Assembly: GCA_007119985.1 (NCBI GenBank)
Contig: SKOQ01000239.1
Coordinates: 1-18,375, forward strand
DNA length: 18,375 bases
DNA from: Marinospirillum sp.
Lineage (GTDB): Bacteria; Pseudomonadota; Gammaproteobacteria; Pseudomonadales; Halomonadaceae
Reading direction: 5' to 3'
The position numbers and the translations under genes are program-made. The notes beneath the pieces are model-generated. The model had not been told where the DNA came from and searched no databases. It was given only the letters and a program-made list of their open reading frames with translations. Below are positions 1 through 6,106 of the stretch, piece after piece (within the stretch, counting starts at the first letter, position 1; each line of letters begins with the position of its first letter).

Positions 1-13
1 ATGTAGATAAGCC

Positions 14-22
14 TGTGGATAA
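14..22 (-). promoter_or_regulatory. DnaA box downstream of dnaA
   Basis: An exact TTATCCACA on the minus strand (TGTGGATAA as printed). It lies just past the dnaA stop, in the gap towards whatever gene follows dnaA outside the window (usually dnaN). It sits in the loop of a short inverted repeat, GCCT at 11-14 with AGGC at 24-27. Whether DnaA binds here is inference. Confidence 0.6.
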
Positions 23-29
23 TAGGCCA

Positions 30-1508
30 CTAACTTGTGAGTAAACGCAGAAGATTTTTCCAATCTTCACGGATATCCGCGCTCTCTTCCTGTAAAGAGA
101 CAATCTTACGGCAGGCATGCAGCACGGTAGTGTGATCTCGCCCACCAAAGGCATCGCCAATTTCAGGTAAGGAGTGATTGGTTAACTCTTTAGCCAAAGC
201 CATCGCCATTTGGCGCGGCCGTGCTATAGAGCGATTACGTCGCTTGGAATGCAGATCCGCCATTTTGATCTTGTAATACTCTGCCACGGTGCGCTGTATG
301 TTATCCACACCCACCTGTTTATCCTGCACAGCAAACAGATCCTTCAGAGATTCCCGTACCAGCTCCACACTGATGGGTTGCCCTTTGAAATGCGCATCTG
401 CGATCACACGATTCAGCGCCCCTTCTAGATCACGAACATGAGAGCGAATCTTCTGCGCAATGAAAAAAGCCACATCCTGGGGGAGATCAACCTTCGCCAT
501 CTCCGCTTTTTTCATCAAAATGGCAACACGCAGTTCTAGCTCAGGGGGCTCAATCGCGACCGTCAGACCCCAACCAAAACGGCTCTTTAACCTTTCTTCA
601 ACGCCAATTTCTTTTGGATAGCGGTCTGAAGTCAAGATAATCTGCTGGCCGCCTTCAAGTAAGGCATTGAAAGTATGGAAGAATTCTTCTTGAGAGCGCT
701 CTTTACCAATAAAAAACTGAATATCATCGATCAATAAAGCATCGAGGCTGCGGTAGTAGCGCTTAAATTCATTAATCGCGTTCAACTGCAAAGCCTTGAC
801 CATATCCTGCACAAAGCGCTCAGAGTTGAGGTACACCACCTTGGCATTGGGGTTTTGCTTGAGAATCTGGTTACCCACGGCATGCATTAAGTGGGTTTTA
901 CCTAAGCCCACACCACCATAGATAAAGAGCGGGTTATAGGCGCCACCTGGATTCTCTGCCACTTGAAAAGAAGCCGCACGAGCCAACTGGTTCGATTTAC
1001 CTTCTACGAGCGTATCAAAGGTATGCATGGGATTCAGTGTGGAGGGGTGCTTGATGCCACCTTCAACCTGAACCTGCGCGCGGGGTTTTTTATCCGCTTT
1101 GATGACTTCGGTTGGCGCCTCTTCGGCGGATGTCTCAATGCCGGTACCTATTTCTCCTGCCAGATCCGTCAACGTATGACCATAATCTGCCAAGGCTGAT
1201 TTTTGACGAGCGGGTGTGGGTAAGCTTGGCGCAGGTGTCGTCACTTTTGCCGCGGCCACTTGGCGACTGCCGACACCCAGCTGCACCTGTTGGATAGAAG
1301 CCCCCGAAAGCTCACGCATCACTTCTTGGATACGACTCAGATATTTTTCAGCCACCCAGCGTTTCACAAACTGGTTGGGCGCAAGCAGGGTTAAGACACG
1401 GCCTTCAATGACCGGCTGTAGCGGGCGAATCCAGGTTGCAACCAGATTCTCGGCCAGCTCGTTTTCGAGCACCTTTTGGCATTGGCTCCAAAGTTCTTCA
1501 ACTGACAC
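30..1508 (-). CDS. dnaA: Chromosomal replication initiator protein DnaA
   Basis: DnaA binds 9-mer DnaA boxes, forms an ATP-dependent filament at oriC, melts the AT-rich unwinding element and loads the DnaB helicase. All four domains are visible in 492 residues: N-terminal helicase-loading/oligomerisation domain (about 1-80), a low-complexity linker (about 85-155), the AAA+ ATPase with Walker A GGVGLGKT at 198-205, Walker B LLIDD at 258-262 and the arginine of LKSRF at 310, and a C-terminal DNA-binding domain with the DnaA signature GGRDHTTVLHACRKI at about 455-469. The start is GTG, seven bases after a GAGGAG ribosome-binding site. The gene diverges from rpmH across the likely origin. A DnaA box overlaps the -35 region of its candidate promoter, which suggests autoregulation. 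An internal exact DnaA box lies at 301-309. Length is somewhat above that of E. coli DnaA, mainly because of the linker. Identification is certain. Confidence 0.98.
   Translation of the reverse strand: MSVEELWSQCQKVLENELAENLVATWIRPLQPVIEGRVLTLLAPNQFVKRWVAEKYLSRIQEVMRELSGASIQQVQLGVGSRQVAAAKVTTPAPSLPTPARQKSALADYGHTLTDLAGEIGTGIETSAEEAPTEVIKADKKPRAQVQVEGGIKHPSTLNPMHTFDTLVEGKSNQLARAASFQVAENPGGAYNPLFIYGGVGLGKTHLMHAVGNQILKQNPNAKVVYLNSERFVQDMVKALQLNAINEFKRYYRSLDALLIDDIQFFIGKERSQEEFFHTFNALLEGGQQIILTSDRYPKEIGVEERLKSRFGWGLTVAIEPPELELRVAILMKKAEMAKVDLPQDVAFFIAQKIRSHVRDLEGALNRVIADAHFKGQPISVELVRESLKDLFAVQDKQVGVDNIQRTVAEYYKIKMADLHSKRRNRSIARPRQMAMALAKELTNHSLPEIGDAFGGRDHTTVLHACRKIVSLQEESADIREDWKNLLRLLTS
301..309 (+). 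promoter_or_regulatory. DnaA box inside dnaA
   Basis: An exact TTATCCACA within the dnaA coding sequence, in the part encoding the start of the DNA-binding domain. It may be a titration or autoregulatory site, or simply part of the local enrichment of boxes; the sequence cannot distinguish these. Confidence 0.5.
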
Positions 1509-1534
1509 AGATTAGCTCCTCAATAGACCCAGCT

Positions 1535-1563
1535 ATTCTAGCTTTTTAGCGCTAAGTTATCCA
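1535..1563 (-). promoter_or_regulatory. Candidate dnaA promoter overlapped by a DnaA box
   Basis: Reading the minus strand, a -10 hexamer TAGAAT (1535-1540) is preceded by a 17-base spacer and a weak -35 TGGATA (1558-1563). The -35 lies inside the DnaA box at 1557-1565, and a perfect 10-base palindrome TTAGCGCTAA (1546-1555) fills part of the spacer. DnaA repressing its own gene through boxes at the promoter is known in E. coli. The promoter assignment itself is inference from hexamer matches (five of six at -10, four of six at -35). Confidence 0.45.
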
Positions 1564-1565
1564 CA
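1557..1565 (+). promoter_or_regulatory. DnaA box
   Basis: Exact TTATCCACA, 48 bases upstream of the dnaA start codon and overlapping the -35 of the candidate dnaA promoter. It is the box of the dnaA-rpmH gap nearest to dnaA. Confidence 0.8.
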
Positions 1566-1670
1566 GAGAGAAACATCATCTCACCGCTCAAATGACGATT
1601 TTGAGTCGCACTTGCCTGATAGATGAGGAAAAAAACTATCACTGATGATCAAAAAGAAAGATCAGCGCCA

Positions 1671-1747
1671 TGTGCATAAAACAGCGTAGATCTGACGCAC
1701 AAGTTCTGCATAATCTGGGGTTGGTTATGGCCTGTGCATAAAACAGC
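1671..1747 (-). repeat. 15-base direct repeat carrying two DnaA boxes
   Basis: TGTGCATAAAACAGC occurs exactly at 1671-1685 and again at 1733-1747, 62 bases apart start to start. The first nine bases of each copy are an exact minus-strand DnaA box TTATGCACA (1671-1679 and 1733-1741); the following six bases, AACAGC with its preceding A context, are conserved beyond the box. This makes the pair iteron-like. Three bases after the second copy comes a plus-strand box at 1751-1759. Confidence 0.75.
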
Positions 1748-1750
1748 TTT

Positions 1751-1759
1751 TTATCCACA
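1751..1759 (+). promoter_or_regulatory. DnaA box
   Basis: Exact TTATCCACA in opposite orientation to the two TTATGCACA boxes before it. It is the last exact box before the AT-rich segment. A degenerate TTATCCAGC follows at 1797-1805. Confidence 0.8.
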
Positions 1760-1823
1760 TACTACTCTGCCCTTTTCCCTCGCTTATCTTGCGCTTTTAT
1801 CCAGCCTTTCCTTCTAGGTAAGA

Positions 1824-1925
1824 CTTTGAAAAAATTAGGATTTTAGGAGAAGTACATTTTTTCTTGGGGGCTAATAATAACAACAGTAATCATCTTTTTA
1901 ATCTTCTTATTTTTATCTTTTATTG
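1824..1925. other. AT-rich segment, candidate DNA unwinding element
   Basis: About 100 bases strongly enriched in A and T, with runs of A and T, interrupted by a GGGGG cluster at 1866-1870. Directly after the G cluster comes CTAATAATAACAA (1871-1883), readable as TAA-TAA-TAA-CAA triplets. It lies on the rpmH side of the box cluster, the usual arrangement for a DNA unwinding element. The exact melting region cannot be fixed by eye. Confidence 0.5.
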
Positions 1926-2007
1926 CGCTGCTCTTCTCTGATGGAGTTCTTTAAGACCTTCCCAAGGCTTTTCTGCTTGTGACTTGATCTGTCAAGACGA
2001 GAAATCA

Positions 2008-2036
2008 TTGCTTTGGTCAAAGAAATTCACTAGAAT
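2008..2036 (+). promoter_or_regulatory. Candidate rpmH promoter
   Basis: TTGCTT at 2008-2013 and TAGAAT at 2031-2036 are separated by 17 bases. The -10 matches five of six consensus bases and the -35 only three. The element lies 42 bases before the rpmH start, where a promoter for rpmH-rnpA-yidC is needed because the upstream gene is divergent. A 5-base inverted repeat CTTTG-GT-CAAAG sits at 2011-2022. Confidence 0.4.
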
Positions 2037-2078
2037 CGCCGATTCCAAATCCATTACCTCAGTCTGTGGACAGCAATC

Positions 2079-2213
2079 ATGAAACGTACATTTCAACCCA
2101 GCGTTCTCAAGCGCAAGCGTAACCACGGCTTCCGTGCTCGTATGGCTACTAAAAATGGTCGCCAAGTTTTGGCTCGCCGTCGTGCCAAAGGCCGCAAGAA
2201 GCTCTGCGCTTAA
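2079..2213 (+). CDS. rpmH: 50S ribosomal protein L34
   Basis: This 44-residue, strongly basic protein is bL34, a component of the large ribosomal subunit that binds 23S rRNA. It starts MKRTFQPSVLKRKRNHGFR and ends KGRKKLCA, the near-invariant bL34 pattern. The last three residues are LCA where many relatives have LSA. The length equals the usual 44-46 residues. It heads the rpmH-rnpA-yidC cluster, a nearly universal arrangement next to the origin in this phylum, with only 15 bases to rnpA. No strong Shine-Dalgarno precedes the start. Identification is certain. Confidence 0.98.
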   Translation: MKRTFQPSVLKRKRNHGFRARMATKNGRQVLARRRAKGRKKLCA

Positions 2214-2228
2214 GCTTGATTTTTCATT

Positions 2229-2627
2229 ATGAAAAACTGCGGTTTTCCCCGGTCCAAGAGACTCCTCACTCCCGGGGATTTCCGTCACGTTTTTGATCAT
2301 ACCCAGTTTAAAGCCTTTTGTTGTGGCTACCTGCTTCTCGCAACGCCGGCAAGAACCCCTGAGTCACGAATCGGATTTGTCTTTGCCAAGAAAAATCTGC
2401 GTCTGGCCGTACAGCGCAACCGTGTAAAACGGATTTTTCGTGAATCCTTTCGCACCCATCAGCAAGCTATCCCTCTCCTCGACTTAGTTGTCCTCGCAAC
2501 CAAAAGCGTTAATCGGCAACAGCCTGATGCACAGCTCGCACAAGAATTGATCAAAGCATGGCAACAGCTTACTCAGCGTGCTGGGTATGCCAAATCACCT
2601 CATTCACGAACAACTAAGCGGCAGTGA
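2229..2627 (+). CDS. rnpA: Ribonuclease P protein component
   Basis: RnpA is the small protein subunit that helps the RNase P RNA cut the 5' leader from pre-tRNAs. The 132-residue product shows the expected N-terminus (FPRSKRLLTPGDFRHVF), a central beta-strand core (SRIGFVFAKKN) and the RNR signature QRNRVKRIFRESFR at about 62-75 that contacts the RNA. The C-terminal 20 residues are an extra basic tail. The ATG lies 15 bases after the rpmH stop without an obvious ribosome-binding site, so coupling to rpmH translation is likely. It ends only four bases before the yidC start. In most gammaproteobacteria yidD sits between these two genes; here there is no room for it. Confidence 0.96.
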   Translation: MKNCGFPRSKRLLTPGDFRHVFDHTQFKAFCCGYLLLATPARTPESRIGFVFAKKNLRLAVQRNRVKRIFRESFRTHQQAIPLLDLVVLATKSVNRQQPDAQLAQELIKAWQQLTQRAGYAKSPHSRTTKRQ

Positions 2628-2631
2628 TCCC

Positions 2632-4290
2632 ATGGACGTAAAACGCATAGTGCTCTTTTCCTCCCTGGCGCTAGTCGCCTATCTACTGATTATTCAGTGG
2701 AATCAAGACTATCACCAGACCGAAGTTCAGGTGCGTGCGCCTGATATCCAGCACATCACCCCTGATCAACCTCAAGGTGATGCCGCAGCAGATGACAGTA
2801 TTTTAGCCTTCAGCGCACCACAAACTCAGGAAGTGCTCACCGCTCCACAGCAGCAACAGCGTCTGGTGCGTGTCGCGACAGATACTCTTGATGTGCGTAT
2901 TAATACGCGCGGTGGCGATATCGTTTTTGCTGCGTTGTTGCAACATCGTGCGCGTCTGAATTCAGATGATCCGTTTGTTCTGCTGCAAGATGATGATCTA
3001 CGGCACTATATCGTCCAAAGTGATGTCAGTGGTTTGGGCAATCAGCAGCGTGTCCAGCTGGTCCCTGATCAATATGAATACATCTTGAATGACGGCGACG
3101 ATCAACTCGAAGTCGTGATGCGTGGTGAAGTGAATGGCGTTGAAGTGGCCAAAATCTTTACCTTTTCACGCCAGAGCCACTTGATCGATGTGCGTTATGA
3201 GCTGAACAACACCACTGAACAGACCTTCCAGCCGAGCTTTGTTGGTTTGATTAAGCGTGATTCCAGCCCAGATCCAAGTCAAGGTGAGTTCCTCGGAATG
3301 AGTGCTTACCTCGGTGGTGCCTTCTCCACGCAGGAAACTCGCTATCAGAAGGTCAGCTTTAGTGATATCCAACGTGAAAGCTTCCGTGAGTCTTCTCAGG
3401 GCGGTTGGGCCGCGATGCTGCAGCATTATTTTATCAGTGCTTGGATTCCTCAGCCGGATGAAACCAGCCTGTTCAGCTCACGTGCTGATCGCCAAGGCAA
3501 CAATATCATTGGCTTTCGTGGACAAGAGCAGCTCTTAGCCCCTGGTCAAAATCTGACCCTTGCTGCACAGACCTTTATCGGCCCCAAGGTACAGAGCGAA
3601 ATGAAGCAGGTCGCTCAGCATCTTGATTTAACGGTGGATTATGGTTGGTTGTGGTTTATCGCGCAGCCACTTTTCTGGCTCTTGAATTGGTTCTATGGCT
3701 TTGTGGCCAACTGGGGTGTGGCGATTATCCTGGTTACTTTAGTCATTAAGCTGGCCTTCTTTAAACTGTCGGCAACGGCTTATCGCTCGATGGCGAACAT
3801 GCGTCGTGTGGCACCTAAGCTACAGCGGATCAAAGAAGAAGCTGGAGATGATCGCCAGAAGTTGTCTCAGGCGATGATGGAGTTATACCGTAAAGAGAAG
3901 ATCAACCCCATGGGTGGCTGTCTGCCGATTTTGGTGCAGATGCCGGTCTTTATCGCGCTTTATTGGATGCTGTTGGAGTCCGTTGAACTGCGTCATGCGC
4001 CCTTTATGTTGTGGATCGCTGACCTATCGATGAAAGACCCCTACTTTGTGCTGCCGATTCTGATGGGCGTCTCGATGTACTTGCAGCAGCTGTTGAACCC
4101 AACACCGCCGGATCCCATGCAGGCGAAGATCATGAAGATGCTACCGATCATCTTCACCTTCTTCTTCCTGTTCTTCCCAGCGGGTCTGGTACTCTACTGG
4201 TTGGTGAATAACCTGCTCTCTATTTTGCAGCAGTGGTATATCACCCATAAGATAGAGAAAGAAGAAGCCTTAAAAACAGCCAAAAGTTAA
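2632..4290 (+). CDS. yidC: Membrane protein insertase YidC
   Basis: YidC inserts inner-membrane proteins alone or with SecYEG; the Fo c subunit, encoded further along as atpE, is a classic client. The 552-residue product has an N-terminal membrane anchor (about 5-21), a large beta-rich periplasmic domain (about 55-340) typical of Gram-negative YidC, and the conserved C-terminal insertase core. The core has five hydrophobic segments, the cytoplasmic basic hairpin MRRVAPKLQRIKEE, the KINPMGGCLPILVQMPVF motif and a C-terminal basic tail. The ATG at 2632 is chosen because MDVKRIVLFSSLALVAYLL is the standard N-terminus; the reading frame is open upstream into rnpA but that extension is not YidC-like. 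The start is four bases after the rnpA stop and the Shine-Dalgarno is weak, suggesting coupling. Length is close to that of E. coli YidC. Confidence 0.98.
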   Translation: MDVKRIVLFSSLALVAYLLIIQWNQDYHQTEVQVRAPDIQHITPDQPQGDAAADDSILAFSAPQTQEVLTAPQQQQRLVRVATDTLDVRINTRGGDIVFAALLQHRARLNSDDPFVLLQDDDLRHYIVQSDVSGLGNQQRVQLVPDQYEYILNDGDDQLEVVMRGEVNGVEVAKIFTFSRQSHLIDVRYELNNTTEQTFQPSFVGLIKRDSSPDPSQGEFLGMSAYLGGAFSTQETRYQKVSFSDIQRESFRESSQGGWAAMLQHYFISAWIPQPDETSLFSSRADRQGNNIIGFRGQEQLLAPGQNLTLAAQTFIGPKVQSEMKQVAQHLDLTVDYGWLWFIAQPLFWLLNWFYGFVANWGVAIILVTLVIKLAFFKLSATAYRSMANMRRVAPKLQRIKEEAGDDRQKLSQAMMELYRKEKINPMGGCLPILVQMPVFIALYWMLLESVELRHAPFMLWIADLSMKDPYFVLPILMGVSMYLQQLLNPTPPDPMQAKIMKMLPIIFTFFFLFFPAGLVLYWLVNNLLSILQQWYITHKIEKEEALKTAKS

Positions 4291-4304
4291 CACTTCACTC
4301 AGGT

Positions 4305-4313
4305 TGTGGATAA
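4305..4313 (-). promoter_or_regulatory. DnaA box between yidC and mnmE (left)
   Basis: Exact minus-strand TTATCCACA, 14 bases after the yidC stop. It is the mirror partner of the box at 4349-4357, with the terminator hairpin between them. Confidence 0.65.
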
Positions 4314-4323
4314 AGTAAACAGG

Positions 4324-4347
4324 ACCCCCTCTCGATGAGGGGGTTTT
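4324..4347 (+). terminator. Rho-independent terminator after yidC
   Basis: An 8-base stem pairs ACCCCCTC (4324-4331) with GAGGGGGT (4337-4344), with a 5-base loop, leading straight into TTTT (4344-4347). It ends the rpmH-rnpA-yidC unit. It lies only 23 bases before the mnmE start, leaving no room for a full promoter between, so mnmE depends on read-through or on a promoter upstream whose transcript carries this hairpin in its leader. Confidence 0.85.
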
Positions 4348-4348
4348 G

Positions 4349-4357
4349 TTATCCACA
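4349..4357 (+). promoter_or_regulatory. DnaA box between yidC and mnmE (right)
   Basis: Exact plus-strand TTATCCACA immediately after the terminator T-run and 13 bases before the mnmE start. With 4305-4313 it forms a 9-base inverted repeat enclosing the terminator. Confidence 0.65.
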
Positions 4358-4370
4358 CCCCGGAGGTTTT

Positions 4371-5732
4371 ATGACCACTCAAGATACGATTGCCGCAATA
4401 GCAACGGCACCAGGGCGCGGTGGTGTGGGCATCGTCCGTGTCTCAGGCCCACTGTGCTCCTTATTGGCACAGCAGTTCTTAGGGCGTCTTCCACCCGCTC
4501 GCTATGCTCACTACGGCCCTTTTAAGAGCCCAGAAGGGCTGCTGCTGGATGAGGGGATCGCACTTTACTTTCCTGGCCCGCATTCCTTCACTGGCGAGGA
4601 TGTACTGGAGTTTCAGGGCCACGGTGGCCCCGTCTTACTCGATCGCTTGCTGATGGCCTTGATTGCACAAGGAGTGCGCTTGGCTGAGCCAGGTGAATTT
4701 AGCCAGAGAGCTTTTCTCAACGATAAGCTGGATTTAGCTCAGGCCGAAGCGATTGCTGATCTGATTGATGCCACTTCTCAGCAGGCGGCAGAAAATGCGC
4801 TTAAATCTTTGCAAGGCGTGTTCTCGCAAAAGATCCATCAGCTGGTGGATGGATTGATTCAGCTACGCATGTATGTGGAAGCCGCCATCGACTTCCCTGA
4901 AGAGGAAATCGACTTTATCAGCGATGGCCATGTGCAGGGGCAACTACAGGGTCTGCTCACCCAGCTTGAAGCCATTCAGGCTGAAGCTCAGCAAGGCTGT
5001 CTGATGAGAGAGGGGATGAATGTTGTACTCGCAGGGCGACCCAATGCGGGTAAATCCAGCTTGATGAATGCCTTGGCCGGTCAGGAGCGTGCGCTGGTGA
5101 CTGATATTGCCGGCACCACCCGCGATGTCTTGCGTGAGCAGATTCATCTGGATGGGATGCCGCTGCATATTATTGATACAGCTGGACTGCGTGAAACAGT
5201 CGATCAGGTTGAGCAGCTGGGCGTAGAGCGGGCTTGGCAGGAAATCGAAAAAGCGGATCGCATCTTGTTACTGGTGGATGCACAAACTACATCGAGCCTC
5301 AATCCAGAAGAAATTTGGCCTGAGTTTGTTCAGCGTCTGCCCCATCCAGAGCGTTTGACTCTAGTGCGTAACAAGATAGATCTCAGCGGGGAAGCGGCTC
5401 AATCTGATTTATCCACAAGCCCACCGGTGATCCGTATCGCGGCCAAACACCAACAGGGTGTGGATGATTTAAAACAGCATCTCAAGCAGGTCATGGGGTA
5501 TCAAGGCACCACTGAAGGTGGATTCTCTGCGCGGCGGCGTCATCTGGTGGCACTCCAGCAAGCGCATCGATGCTTGATTCAAGGCCAAATGCAATTACAG
5601 GGCTCAGGAGCAGGAGAGTTGTTGGCTGAAGACCTGCGTGCAGCACAAGAGGCACTGAATAGCGTCACTGGCGCCTTTAGTGCTGATGACCTGCTCGGCA
5701 AAATCTTTGGTGAGTTCTGTATTGGTAAATAA
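4371..5732 (+). CDS. mnmE: tRNA uridine-5-carboxymethylaminomethyl(34) synthesis GTPase MnmE
   Basis: MnmE, with MnmG, modifies C5 of the wobble uridine (U34) in certain tRNAs, using a tetrahydrofolate-derived one-carbon unit, FAD and GTP hydrolysis. The 453-residue product has the N-terminal tetrahydrofolate-binding domain (APGRGGVGIVRVSG at about 13-26), a helical domain, and an embedded G domain with G1 GRPNAGKS at 222-229, DTAG at 269-272 and NKID at 334-337. It ends with the diagnostic C-terminal CIGK (450-453), whose cysteine is needed for modification. Length matches E. coli (454). The ATG at 4371 follows GGAGG by four bases; an in-frame upstream extension would cross the terminator and is rejected. 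The partner mnmG is the next gene but lies 451 bases away, an unusually long gap. A DnaA box lies inside the gene at 5409-5417. Confidence 0.98.
   Translation: MTTQDTIAAIATAPGRGGVGIVRVSGPLCSLLAQQFLGRLPPARYAHYGPFKSPEGLLLDEGIALYFPGPHSFTGEDVLEFQGHGGPVLLDRLLMALIAQGVRLAEPGEFSQRAFLNDKLDLAQAEAIADLIDATSQQAAENALKSLQGVFSQKIHQLVDGLIQLRMYVEAAIDFPEEEIDFISDGHVQGQLQGLLTQLEAIQAEAQQGCLMREGMNVVLAGRPNAGKSSLMNALAGQERALVTDIAGTTRDVLREQIHLDGMPLHIIDTAGLRETVDQVEQLGVERAWQEIEKADRILLLVDAQTTSSLNPEEIWPEFVQRLPHPERLTLVRNKIDLSGEAAQSDLSTSPPVIRIAAKHQQGVDDLKQHLKQVMGYQGTTEGGFSARRRHLVALQQAHRCLIQGQMQLQGSGAGELLAEDLRAAQEALNSVTGAFSADDLLGKIFGEFCIGK
5409..5417 (+). promoter_or_regulatory. DnaA box inside mnmE
   Basis: Exact TTATCCACA within the mnmE G-domain coding sequence. 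It may be functional or a by-product of codon choice; it is listed because it adds to the clear excess of boxes in this half of the window. Confidence 0.45.
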
Positions 5733-5776
5733 AGAGCGGCTGATCACGCCATTCTCTTCGTCTATATCCATTTCTA

Positions 5777-5808
5777 GAGCGACCTTCTTCTGAGGGCCGC
5801 TTTTTTTT
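5777..5808 (+). terminator. Probable terminator after mnmE
   Basis: An imperfect hairpin pairs AGCG and CCT (about 5778-5785) with AGG and CGCT (about 5792-5801), and is followed by eight T residues (5801-5808). The stem has a mismatch, but the long T-run 45 bases after mnmE supports termination. Confidence 0.6.
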
Positions 5809-5914
5809 GGTTCTCCTGTTCTTCGATGCCTCTTTTCTGTGTGTATACTTTGCCGTGAAACCTAGGTAAAAGTAGGTTGTTTTTACGTGGGTAGAATAGC
5901 CTTGTGGGTAAGAT

Positions 5915-5932
5915 GGCTGTTTATCCACAGCC
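5915..5932 (+). promoter_or_regulatory. DnaA box embedded in an inverted repeat
   Basis: GGCTGT (5915-5920) and ACAGCC (5927-5932) are perfect inverted arms around TTATCC. The exact DnaA box TTATCCACA occupies 5921-5929, so the box is half loop and half stem. A one-mismatch minus-strand box lies just before it at 5903-5911. Confidence 0.65.
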
Positions 5933-6019
5933 TTAGATCATCTCAAACACACTTTCTTAGTCACTTACCCTAAGAGTTATTCAATTCTCTAAGCCTTATA
6001 TTTACTAGGCTGATGTCAC

Positions 6020-6065
6020 TTATCCACATATTTTGTCCACACTAATAATAACAATAATAAAAGTC
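6020..6065 (+). promoter_or_regulatory. Tandem DnaA boxes plus DnaA-trio-like triplets
   Basis: An exact TTATCCACA (6020-6028) is followed 13 bases further, start to start, by a one-mismatch TTGTCCACA (6033-6041). Immediately after comes C-TAA-TAA-TAA-CAA-TAA-TAA-AAG (6042-6063). DnaA-trio elements described in Bacillus subtilis are trinucleotide repeats (3'-[G/A]A[T/A]-5') next to DnaA boxes onto which DnaA spreads to open the origin; TAA triplets on this strand fit that consensus. Assigning the element here is inference. Confidence 0.5.
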
Positions 6066-6077
6066 TTTTAACTACTC

Positions 6078-6106
6078 TTGTTATGGTTATTATAGATGGG
6101 GATAAA
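6078..6106 (+). promoter_or_regulatory. Candidate mnmG promoter
   Basis: TTGTTA at 6078-6083 and GATAAA at 6101-6106 have a 17-base spacer, each matching four of six consensus bases. It lies about 80 bases before the mnmG start and directly after the triplet repeat, so transcription would begin next to the possible melting site, as with gidA in E. coli. The match is modest and other starts in this AT-rich region are possible. Confidence 0.3.

Larger units (their letters stand above)
1509..2078. other. oriC: Probable oriC in the dnaA-rpmH gap
   Basis: A 570-base gap with no credible gene between divergent dnaA and rpmH. It contains four exact DnaA boxes (1557-1565 plus, 1671-1679 minus, 1733-1741 minus, 1751-1759 plus) and a one-mismatch box TCTGCATAA at 1706-1714. 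An AT-rich stretch follows at about 1824-1925, then a possible rpmH promoter near 2008-2036. In Pseudomonas the origin is known to lie in exactly this dnaA-rpmH interval. The divergent gene orientation here makes both flanks co-directional with forks leaving this gap. I infer this is the main origin. A cumulative GC-skew minimum would test it. Confidence 0.8.

Noticed and set aside
1797..1805. TTATCCAGC as a further DnaA box
   Set aside because: It has two mismatches to TTATNCACA, both in the conserved ACA end, so it was not counted among the boxes.
1992..2300. 102-residue minus-strand open frame over rpmH and rnpA
   Set aside because: It is antisense to two certain genes, has no recognisable domain, and its apparent length is a by-product of the codon bias of rpmH and rnpA.
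5186..5199. Half-parS GTGAAACA in mnmE
   Set aside because: Only one half matches TGTTTCACGTGAAACA. An 8-base match is expected by chance in a window of this size with its many near-variants.
5677..5928. 83-residue minus-strand open frame in the mnmE-mnmG gap
   Set aside because: It overlaps the mnmE 3' end and the terminator. Its composition (K/R/T/Y-rich, no hydrophobic core) is that of non-coding DNA.
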